The position numbers and the translations under genes were made by a program. From the NCBI GenBank assembly GCA_040143965.1, contig JASJQH010000168.1, positions 1 through 23,347 on the forward strand: a DNA stretch of 23,347 nt, in the 5' to 3' direction. Positions 1 through 9,462 of this stretch are shown one piece after another. The notes beneath the pieces were generated by a model. It did no database searches. It worked only from the letters and a program-made list of their open reading frames with translations, and was not told the DNA's origin. Numbering within the stretch: the first letter of the stretch is position 1; each line of letters opens with the position of its first letter. The stretch comes from Basidiobolus ranarum. Lineage: Eukaryota > Basidiobolomycota > Basidiobolomycetes > Basidiobolales.

Positions 1-500
1 TATTTCTGGAGGAGCCGATTCGAGTCCGTCTCGAATGTATCTTACATATACACCGTTGGTTCACTTTCAATAGAAGTCAAGGACACAGAAACCCGATACC
101 TTATTTTGGTTCACAAAATTGTGTTATCTTAATGATTCTATTAACCAAGTATCAATCAAGCACCGTGGGATGAGTGAATACCTTACCAGAAACTATACAC
201 TAACTCGCTATCGTACATTTACTATATTTCCAACTGATGCTTGGTGATTCTAAATAAACCGGTTAAGGTAAATTACCCCAAAACAGTGTTACATTATACA
301 GTCATCAAATGATGGATCGCTTTAGGGTGAGTACATGTGGATATCGAGATAACATCTTATATCGGATTTGAAATAATCATGTGATGATATAAATACACGA
401 CGTGAAAACACCGCCATATTGAAGAATCAAGTAACAAGATGAGAGGAGACATGAGTAATCCATTAATTAGGTTCATTTATTTTTCCAATACAACAAAGAA
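1..500. other. Left flank; possible tail of an outside gene
   Basis: No gene can be established here. On the + strand the first frame is open from base 1 to a TAA at about 130-132 (43 codons), and the second frame is open to a TAG near 70. Either could be the last exon of a gene reading in from the left and converging on RPL35, but neither translation resembles a family I know, and runs this short occur by chance. The rest is AT-rich and holds the RPL35 3' flank, with a TTTATT (AATAAA on the minus strand) at 476-481. Confidence 0.3.
476..481 (-). terminator. Likely polyadenylation signal of RPL35
   Basis: AATAAA on the minus strand, about 20 bases downstream of the RPL35 stop codon. This is the canonical eukaryotic poly(A) hexamer at a plausible distance for a short 3' UTR. 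The site is seen directly; its use is inferred. Confidence 0.5.
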
Positions 501-1145
501 TTAGGCCTTGACGGCGAACTTTCTTTGAGGGAAGTGGATATCCTTCTTCTGTTGTCTCAAAGTTTTGCGAGTAACTTCGTGCTTGGTCAAACGACGACGG
601 ATAGCACGGGTCTTCTTGTAACGAAGATCCAATGGAAGGTACTTGCGACCTTCTTGTTTGTACAAAAGGCGGATATTTTGACGTTCAGTTTGAGTGATAA
701 CAGTCAAAACTCTAGCAATGGACTTGCGAACAGTGTTGCTGGTGGTTCATATCATTGAAATAAATAGATTGATCATAATGACTCGAATAGTGATTCTTCA
801 CTTACATTTTGGTCAACTTGGAGGCGGCACCACCGGCAACCTTTTGTACTCTCAAGGAAGAGAGTTCTTGCTTGAGCTCGTCGAGCTCCTTTTTAAGTTC
901 ATCTTTGGACTTATTACGGAGTTGGTGGGCTGAAACTTTGGCCTACTCATCAGTAAAGGTATTTAGTAGCCATTTATATAGTGGTATAGGTTAAATCGCT
1001 GGATGTATGGGCTTCCAAAATCGATACACTATGTGGATATACACAATAGACTTTCTTTCATTGGATGCTTGTATATAAACTAATAATTCTACCCCAAGTC
1101 AACAAGGACAGACTACTACTGTATGGAAAATCATCTACTAACCAT
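501..1145 (-). CDS. RPL35: 60S ribosomal protein L35 (uL29)
   Basis: Component of the cytosolic large ribosomal subunit, lying near the polypeptide exit tunnel. Three exons: 1143-1145 (the ATG alone), 806-942 and 501-738, giving 125 residues, close to the 120-123 of yeast and human. Family hallmarks are visible: [16 protein letters not shown] at residues 2-17, the helical ELxxLKxELxxLRVQK stretch, then [11 protein letters not shown] and the basic C-terminal block with [14 protein letters not shown]. Introns are 943-1142 (200 nt, donor GTTAGT, acceptor TAG) and 739-805 (67 nt, GTAAGT to CAG). An intron directly after the start codon is also known from yeast RPL35 genes, which supports the ATG-only exon; that exon is inferred from the splice signal, since the next exon begins in frame with Ala-Lys without its own Met. 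A pyrimidine-rich leader precedes the ATG. Very sure of identity, fairly sure of exon 1. Confidence 0.95.
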
Positions 1146-1150
1146 TTCTA

Positions 1151-1194
1151 AGACAATGAAGAAAAGAAGGACTTCGAGAGGAAAGAGAAAGAGG
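1151..1194 (-). promoter_or_regulatory. CT-rich leader tract of RPL35
   Basis: On the minus strand this stretch, ending about 5 bases before the RPL35 ATG, is almost all C and T with few purines. Pyrimidine-rich tracts just upstream of the start codon are typical of highly expressed fungal genes, especially ribosomal protein genes, and resemble CT boxes or 5' TOP-like leaders. Seen directly; function inferred. Confidence 0.45.
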
Positions 1195-1598
1195 TATATG
1201 ATACTATTATGGTTTTAACGTACAGATCATTTAATTCCCCCGATTTAATTTTTTTGACCCTATTTCTAAATGATAGCCAACGATTAAATTAAATATCAAT
1301 TTCCCCTCACCCTTTTGCTCATAGATTTCAAACAATCAGCGAATGCCATAGTAGCGTAAGAAAGCGGTTGTCAGAACAGTAGTATTAATCCTTTGGCATT
1401 CGAATATTTTCGGACACATTTATTTAATCAAAATACTCCACTTCACATTGATGACTATATCTCTAACAATCGAAATATGTAAGAGTATCTTGAGAGGTTG
1501 AACAAAAAGATAGCACGAATTATATCTGGATTGTGTAGTTTCAAGAGCTACAAATGTCAACATCAAAGAATGTAAAAATTATGCATATGCTGATATAC
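1195..1598. other. Spacer between Ca2+-ATPase 3' end and RPL35 promoter
   Basis: About 400 bases between two genes on the minus strand. It should hold the 3' UTR of the Ca2+-ATPase, with an AATAAA (minus strand) at 1419-1424, and the upstream promoter of RPL35. There is a C-rich patch on the + strand near 1302-1320. I found no open frame of note and no clear TATA box or known ribosomal-protein promoter element. Confidence 0.4.
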
Positions 1599-4500
1599 TT
1601 AGGGTGAGGTGCTTCTACGAAGAGAATTGCCAGTAACCTTTCTGGTGGGTCTACGGACAGCTCCATAAAAGCTTGTACGTGCAGTGGTACCTCCAACAAA
1701 TCTCTGTTGATTAATGATGTCACGAGCAGCAGCTTGGAACCTCATGCGTTCTTGACTGATAAGGGGACGACGTTCTTGATCTTGATATCCTGGTCTATGA
1801 TCACTGCTACCTCCAAAATCAGGAAGTAAACGGAGGATAAAGCCCACAGGCAAAGACAAACTACCAATAAACACGGTGCTTAACCATTGATCCCACTTGA
1901 GATGAGTAGTGCCAAAAGCCACGCCACCAAATTCAACAATAATGACTTGACCAATAACGACGAACAATTGAACGATAATGAACATATGGTTCTTGGTAAT
2001 TCCACGGAAAATGTTAAGGTGATCATCGATACGACGGCAGTTTAATTCGTTGAAAACTTGGAGGAACACGAAGGAGTTGAACACCAATGTTTGCAGGACG
2101 AGTTTGCTCTCAGCGGTTTCTTTATCTCCTAATCGGAACAGTTTGTGACCCCAGTACAGTAAAGTTAAGTTAAGTGCTATTTGGAAGATAGCTTGTCCGA
2201 TGATCATTCTCCACATTTTGCTATTAATCAAAGAGGCGTCACGAGAAGTAGGATACCTCTCTAAAACATCATCAGAAGGTGGCTCGGTAGCTAATGCAAG
2301 CGCAGCTAAAGTATCCATAATGAGGTTAACCCATAAAAGTTGAACTGCTGTAAGAACAGATTGATTTTCAGAGCTTGCGACGGCACTTACAAAAGCTAGT
2401 ACCACAGCGGTAATATTCACTGTAAGTTGGAATTGCAAAAACTTCCTAACACTATCATTCACAGCCCGTCCCCACTTTAAAGCTTTAACAATAGAAACGA
2501 AATTATCGTCCATAAGAATGATAGACGAAGCTTCCTTCGCAACCTCAGTTCCAGCAATTCCCATACTGAAGCCTACATCGGCCATCTTGAGTGCCGGGCC
2601 ATCATTAGTTCCATCACCAGTCACTGCAACTACCTCACCTAGCTCCTGTAGGGTTTTGACTACGATTTGTTTATCAGTTGGAGATGATCTAGCAAGTACT
2701 TGAAGTCTGGGAACCAATTTAACACGTTCTTCATGGCTCAGTTTTCTGAATTCTGGACCAGTAATGGCAATACCTCCTTTAGTGTATATTCCAGCTTTGG
2801 TTGCGATGGCTTTAGCAGTTTGAACATTATCACCAGTAACCATGCGGACGTAGACGCCAGCACGTTTACAAGCGGCAATTGACTCAATTACTCCTTCACG
2901 TAAAGGATCCTGAATTCCTACAATGCCGATACATGTCAAGTTTTCAGTAGGAGCATCATTGTCATCAAAGCCGTCTACATCAGATTGGTTAACATCACGG
3001 TATGCAATACAGATAGTACGAAGAGCATTGTCGGCGAAATCCGATATATGCTGTTCAAAGGCTTTTTTGGCTTCGTCATCCAACTCTTTAACGGTTTCGT
3101 TCACAGCAATATAGTGAGTGCAACAATCCAAGACAATTTCAGAAGCTCCTTTAACATGAACACGAAATTCTGCCTCGCTATCACCAGGACTCTTAGCTTT
3201 AGCTGGAACAACAGTAGTCATAGTTTTTCTTTCGGATGCGAAAGGATACACTTTCACAGGTTTTGCGCTTTCCCTGATTTGATTATAATCATTGCCAAGT
3301 TTCTTGGCGAAGCCTAACAACGCAGATTCGGTTTTTGATCCAATGAATGAAAGCTGACCTTTTTCATCTTTTCCTTCAAATGCAGTTGAGTTTACAGCAA
3401 CAGATTCGCACAGCAATTCTGTAACAGATTTGGGAAGTTTCTCCTTGAACGCATCGACTTTGTTGTGGTCTTCAATGGTCTCACCTCCAATGACACCAGC
3501 CACAACAGTCATCTGATTTTGAGTAAGTGTACCAGTTTTATCGGAACAAACAGTAGTTGCGTTACCCATAGTCTCGCAAGCAGCCAGAACACGCACTAGA
3601 TTTTGATCTTTAATCATTTGAGTAGTGGCATAGGCTAAAGCTAATGTGACCGCCATAGGAAGACCCTCAGGTACAGCTACAACTACGATGGTAATTGCCT
3701 GAATAAGTATTTTAACTAAAGAGTCAAACACCTCAGCTCCAGATGGAGAAGCATTGTTGAGAGCATTGATGACTATATATTTGGTTACGAGAGTCACTAG
3801 CATTAGCACTGCAGCGGAGATACCTAGCTTGGCAATCGATTCAGCAAGGAGATCCAACTTCATCTGTAAAGGAGTTTCCTGGTTTTCGTCTTCTCTCATG
3901 GCCATCATCGTTTTTCCATTATAGGAGTTAGGACCGACTGCAACAACGATAACTCTGGCAACACCTTCCAAGACTTTTGAACCACTTAAAACGAAAGGAT
4001 CCTTCTCGGCATTCTTCTTTAAAGGATCAGACTCACCGGTGGCGCTAGATTCGTCGCAAACCAAGTTATGACCCTCTACGAATATACCATCAACAGGTAC
4101 AATTTCTCCTGGTTCGACTAAGAGAATTTCACCAACTTTGATATCGAAAACAGACACTTCTTGCTCTCTGCCATCGCGAATAACCTATTGACACTTGTTA
4201 ATAACCGGTTAATTGCGAAAAAAGACAATATCCAAACACTACCTTAACATGTCTGTCTTCTTTCTTTGCATTTAATTTACGGAACTGAGATTCTTTTTGA
4301 TAATCGTTGATAGCGTTGGTAAACACCACTACAGCGACAGCGACGAGGATAGCAACACCTTGAAATATTCATTAGTCAATGATAGACAAAAAACGTAATT
4401 GAGCGGAGATAAACCAACCTTCAACCCAACGCACACGGGGACCTTCGGTTTCGTTGGAATCTTCGTATATTCCAATAGCAAGAGAAATGATGGCAGCAAC

Positions 4501-4984
4501 ACTTAACATGACTAAAAAATAAATACCAACACTATTAGCCTTCATTAAAAAAGTACATTTGATATTTTCGAAACATACTAAGAGTTTTGTCGTCATAAGC
4601 TTCGCGGACCAAGGACCAGAATGACTGCTGCTGTGTGACGGGCAATACCTATTAATTTACGGTTATTAGTAAACATCAGACGTCGTTTACTTCGTAGAGA
4701 AGCAAAGTAATTACATTTTTGCCAAAAGCTTCTTGTCTTTCGTCGAATCTTTGTTCAGAGTCACCAGTGGCATTGGCACTAAGCTGTTCATCATTGCTTA
4801 AACCAGCTTTGAGGTCAACTTTTAGACTTTTAGCCAAACCCTCGGCACCACCTAGTGACTTCAACTTATCCAGACTCTTCGGATCGAATAAATCTACCAG
4901 CTCTTCGCAGCTTACATTGAAACTGCCGCTTCCATTGTGGTCGTTGTTGAGAAGACCTTGCTCCTCAGATTCCCTCGGAGACAT
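1599..4984 (-). CDS. PMC1: P-type Ca2+-ATPase, PMC1/PMCA type (P2B)
   Basis: Pumps Ca2+ out of the cytosol, in fungi usually into the vacuole. Five exons: 4715-4984, 4579-4648, 4419-4511, 4243-4358 and 1599-4184; introns 58-67 nt; 1044 residues. Motifs in order: PMC1-like N-terminus with DPKSLDKLKSLGG; GKN/VLPVT across intron 1; actuator TGES at 232-235; M4 PEGLP at 355-359; DKTGT at 398-402 with phosphorylated Asp398; KGASE at 528-532; TGDGTND at 705-711; M6 NLIMD at 803-807, whose Asn and Asp match the single Ca2+ site of PMCA-type pumps. A basic tail of about 73 residues follows the last membrane helix. The start is the ATG at 4982-4984; the frame is open further upstream but without another ATG. 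The 5' leader at 5008-5050 is pyrimidine-rich. All catalytic motifs are intact. Family certain; vacuolar versus plasma-membrane location not decided by sequence. Confidence 0.95.
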
Positions 4985-5007
4985 TTTAGAATATGGACCC
5001 TTCACAC

Positions 5008-5050
5008 AGGAGAAAGTAAGTGATATAGGGAGAGGAGATAATAAAGTAGA
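5008..5050 (-). promoter_or_regulatory. CT-rich leader upstream of the Ca2+-ATPase
   Basis: On the minus strand this stretch, about 25 bases upstream of the ATG, is strongly enriched in C and T. It resembles the tracts ahead of RPL35 and dynactin p50 in this window. Probable 5' UTR/initiator region; function inferred only from position. Confidence 0.35.
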
Positions 5051-8000
5051 AATCTAATTCTTGAAAGACGAGAAAAATATTTTATATTCCGATGAAAGAA
5101 ATATCCAATGATTTATATGAAGCGGAGATGATTATGCAAGTCGAATCGAAACTGGCCTATTACTCTTATGTACAGCTAATAACTATTTTGAGTTTACATT
5201 AATGATTTTCAAATGCATATATGAAATACACCGTTTCACTTTATCATCGCATTACTCAATCCTTGTCTGTATTTAAGAAATTACATCAGTTGGCTCATCC
5301 TAATCTGAATTTGGTACTCCATCAATAAGAGGTAACCCTCATTTATGTAAAAACTCAATAGGGTTGGTATTTCATCCAGTTTGAGTGCAACACCTGTTTA
5401 CAATGAGGCATTATCTACTAATGACACAAGTTTCAAAGACGCACGATCACCACTCAAACTATGGCGCTCTGGAAAGTAAAAGACCGAATATTCCCTAATC
5501 CCATTGTATCTGGAAAATTGTTTGGCGCGTTCAAAAGCAGGATTCTTTTCCGAGAACAGTTTCGATTCTCATTTGCCATTACGTACGAGATGACCTTTTC
5601 GCCAAGCCACTATTTAATACGGTTAGATGGCGAGGAAATACAATATGGATTGACTTGCTAGATTGATTCATGTATTATGGGTAACACACCTTGGCAGAGT
5701 AACTACACACGACGTCTCGGTGATTGGTGTATATCTCTGAATAGACTAGTCCAGCTAGGTAAATAGCTTGGTCGTCATTAGTGCATGCTGTACCACGCTC
5801 TATCGTCTCTAAAGTTAGATCATTTAGTTCTTCAGGAATTTACCAGAAATCTGATTTGTTATCAGTGTCCCTAAGTTCTTTATACGTCACCATATGGAAT
5901 TTTGTTTCTATTGGTCGCATCGATGTTGTAGGCGCCAAGAGAATGTCTATAACGGGACTACTATAATAAGGATAATGCATTATGGTGCTCAAATTGGACG
6001 AAGTTTGATTACGAAAGAGCATGATTAGTCTTGGGGAATAGGAATGGTGAGTAGTGTTTAGGTGTGGGATGATTTTAGAATTGACTTGATTCACCGTGGG
6101 CTACACAGCATTTGGGGATCTTCTATTCTGATATCACTGTCCGGAAAAAGTTACATCAGGTTAGTCACTCTGAAAAAGTTTCAAGAGAGCCATTTGGCAA
6201 GCTGTAGGTGGTCTGGTTGACACTGCACCTTCCCTTCCTGGCAACAGTAACAATGGAGCTCGATTTACTGGTAGCTCGTAATCATATAGAAGATGGGGGG
6301 CTACAGGGGTGTGCATTGCCGTCTTATTCACAGCCTGGCTGGGTACTGGTCTTACTTGGTTTCGGATAATATTGGGTATGTTGTGCTATCTTTTAGTCAA
6401 AGGGCTCAGCGGTCAACAGGTTTCACAGCCTGGAGACCTATGTATGATCCGATTATTATAGAGTAGATACACTCAAGCAGTGGTTTCATCACCAGACACA
6501 TATCTGTCGAAATGTTTTCCCGTCTGTATCGTTTTAACATTGCAGATAAGGAGATCCTTGAGATGATATGGAAGTCATAGTTCAGTCTTCTATAAAATGT
6601 AGTTGAGTATAATTCTCGAAAACCTTCTTACAATTCACCATCTACGATACGCCAATTTTCAAAAGAAATCCTCGGACCCAAAGTTTACTTCTTAAGCATA
6701 CTTTTTCTCGCATTCAACCAAGAGTTACTTGTTAGACCGAGTGCTTTGTTCCCTCGCTTCAATATTGATTGTTGGGCCATTCTTAGTCTGTGACCTCAAG
6801 CATGTTCCAAAATGTAGCGTACTTTTTTACTTTTAAGGGGCAAACTATGGTGATGAATAACGGTAATATTAGTTTAGCTCAGCGTTTAATAATCTGCTCA
6901 TAGACTGATCATATTGATCCATTTACTGGGAGCATTACGATTAGAATTAGAAATGCAACTTAGCTGTTCTCTTAATCAGATTGGTTTTCTCAAACGTAAT
7001 ATAAATGGCATGCTATGAAATACGGTGTCAAATATGTTTTATTGACTGGATTCTATTCTATTTTAAACTAATGTACTTGAACTGTTTGATCTTTAGTTAA
7101 TTGAAAATAGACATCATGACACTGAGTGGTGTAATACTCATCCTTAGCATCATGGGAGTGGTATATTTGAGGATATACATTTGTCAACTAATTAGGTGTG
7201 GACTTATGAAACATTGCTAGAAACACCACCAATTCTGAAGCTTACTGTATTGGGGGGTTAGGACAAATCAAATATTTGTATTCTATTCTGATTTTGGTTA
7301 CTCTGCTACCGACATTTACATATACAGCAAGACATATTGCATGACTTGGCAATGGCTAGTGATGGTGTTTTTGAAACTCAGAACCAGACAATAATGTATT
7401 GTTATGTAGACTGAATTATCAATACTTGGTGCTATTTAGAATAGACAGATTTACATATATGGTTACCTTCGTGAATGATTTGTCATTATGTTGGGCCCTT
7501 GGATAAAACAATGATCTGTTATGAGGTACCTGTAAACAAACTTCGCACTTTGTAAGAACTATACTTCTTTCTACCTAGGATATCTGAGACAACATCACCT
7601 GATCTCAAGATATTGTGAGATTTAGATCCTTGATTAGATTAGAGACAGGGTACTTCTAATCAGGATGCTATCATGTAATATATTTGTTAGAAGCATTGAG
7701 CTCCTATGAAGCAATGAGCATCAACAACAATAGAGATGTGTTCAGCAAAATCCAGTGGTATGCCACTTCTCTATTTTATTATATATCTCTCTGTACAGAC
7801 TAAATAACAGCGATATACCATACAGTTGGATTCCAGTTGTATGAGAAAGAATATACTTCTATTTATCTCAGCAGAAATCGAGTTACATGCTGTAGTCCTC
7901 TTGGGATAGACTTGTACTATATTGCAAGTAATGGAGTATGTACAAAAAACATTATTGCAAATGCATGTAGACAGTTGCATGTTTCTATTACAAGGATGGT

Positions 8001-9390
8001 TAACGTGTTAGGGGGTGATGTCAACGATTCCGTCCGTCACAGATGAAGATTGGAGTAGAGCGGGATGGGGAAGGAGCCTTATTATGTACATATACCCTGC
8101 AAGTTGAATCTATCGAACTCGTATTCAATTCTTGTGAAACAAGGGGGATTTGTAGAGTAATACAGTCTCTTGTTTGTTTTGTATAAAGTTGCCTAGTAAA
8201 TGGCATATTATTAGGAGTAATGCATTTGGAAAATATTGATTTGGCTTATTGAGGTGTAGCAATTATGGAACATTCAATGTGAAAACTACTCCGTGGGCTT
8301 TTCATACCAAGAATCAGCAATGGCCCAATTAGTACGACCTATCCTTGAATCAGTTTCATTGAAGTTCGTAACCGATACCAATTGCTTCTAGGTTCTGGAT
8401 TCACAAAGCGTAAACATCGGCTATAAGCCGTACTCAAGTATACTTCTCATGTGTTAAGTTTCGTTCTTTATGTACAAGGTCAGAGAACTGGACGTCAATT
8501 AAACTTTCTGCAAATATGTAAATGAAAACTGGCTCAGAATTCGAATGCAACAAAGTATCTCGAGAGCTGAAAGGATCCCCTATTTAATAAAGCGAGTTAA
8601 GTTCAGTGCCGGGGTATGTTCAAGATTCATATCATAACACGAGATTCCTAGCCATGATCACAGCGTTTTCATGTTTCGATCTAATGCACTGATAAATCTT
8701 ATAGGAATCCTATATTTCCCACAGCTTGTAGGCGGATTATGCCGGTGCTATTAGATTCATGCTTTTCTATTGGGAGTACTCGCGGATAAAGTAGTACTGT
8801 TACCTAACTAACCTTTCCATGTGGGCTAAAACAATCCATTGAGCATGTATTACTGGGTTGAAGACAATAAGTGATTCATGATGACCATGTGAAGGTGTAG
8901 CTTATGCAAATTTAGATTATAAAAACAAGAGAAAGCGATATCACGAGCCTTATATGTCAGTCAGCTAACAAAGCTGTTGGCCAAATGCTCCTTTATAGGA
9001 AACAATTCAACCAAAATCATCAATAGGGTGAATGCTATCTAGAATGAACGGCATTGATTGGCTTTCCCTAAAATTAACACCAAGATTAAATGAGAGTCTT
9101 GAAAAGCTTAATTGTGGTATGCACCGATGGTCATATATAAATTTATAGAGTAGGTATAGACTGCTTGATTCAATCATACCATGTGGTTACTTAAAAGGTT
9201 ACATCTTACAGATCGAGGGCGACTATAGTACCTAAAATATTAATCTTAGACAGTCCGACCGATTTGATTCCAAGTGCAATCATCTACTGATGCACCTTGA
9301 GCATTCCACCACTGCACGTTTCATATATTGTTTTCGTTGGGCGAACAATAATCGATTCTTAAAGCTTGATTCTATTTAGGCTATCAGCTA
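5051..9390. other. 4.3-kb region without a recognisable gene
   Basis: Elsewhere in the window genes sit 0.4-1.4 kb apart, so this gap stands out. Open frames are short (at most about 84 codons), overlap on both strands and match no family I recognise. I looked for tRNA A/B boxes, terminal inverted repeats, long tandem repeats and reverse-transcriptase or transposase motifs and saw none. One patch, about 6174-6580, has longer, coding-like reading in more than one frame and is listed separately. The rest could be old decayed sequence, regulatory DNA for the divergent flanking genes (Ca2+-ATPase to the left, ADAM to the right), or hold a non-coding RNA that cannot be seen by eye. Confidence 0.5.
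6174..6580 (+). pseudogene. Coding-like scrap, family unknown
   Basis: On the + strand two overlapping frames have protein-like composition but are interrupted. One, from about 6174, reads a Gly/Ala/Pro/Ser-rich segment (includes GGLVDTAPSLPGNSNNGARF) and then, past a stop, a hydrophobic stretch that could span a membrane. Another, from about 6290 to 6580, reads a Tyr/Trp-rich segment (includes STGFTAWRPMYDP) and, past a stop, a further segment. The patch is locally richer in G and C than its surroundings. There is no clear start codon, splice pattern or family match. It may be a decayed gene or element, an exon of an unrecognised gene, or chance. Low confidence. Confidence 0.2.
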
Positions 9391-9397
9391 GGTACCA

Positions 9398-9437
9398 CCT
9401 TTTAGTTTCTTCATTGTCGCATTTCTTATCCTCCTAC
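9398..9437 (+). promoter_or_regulatory. Pyrimidine-rich leader of the ADAM gene
   Basis: A T/C-rich stretch 26-65 bases upstream of the ADAM start codon. It contains TTTCTTCATTGTC (9406-9418), a 13-mer that also lies just before the RPL35 start codon on the minus strand. Probably part of the 5' UTR or initiator; function inferred from position. Confidence 0.3.
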
Positions 9438-9462
9438 TGTGAAAAGGTCAAACTTCGGACAT

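Noticed and set aside
8-50. B-box-like GATTCGAGTCC at the left edge, possible tRNA 3' half
   Set aside because: The bases flanking the would-be T loop do not form a five-pair stem, and no acceptor end is evident; the 5' half would lie outside the window.
943-1142. Possible intronic C/D snoRNA in the RPL35 intron (GATGAT near the 5' end, CTGA near the 3' end)
   Set aside because: The C box does not fit RTGATGA and the terminal stem is missing; the CTGA is better explained as chance or near-branch sequence.
1541-4157. Plus-strand and out-of-frame open frames across the Ca2+-ATPase (for example 2985-3317)
   Set aside because: They lie antisense to or in shifted frames of a long conserved coding exon and have no family resemblance.
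4985-5005. Upstream GTG start for the Ca2+-ATPase
   Set aside because: Nuclear eukaryotic genes start at ATG; the first in-frame ATG at 4982-4984 is preferred.
7771-8206. Overlapping 60-70-codon frames on both strands in the gene desert
   Set aside because: Both strands are open together with no splice context or homology, as expected by chance in this composition.
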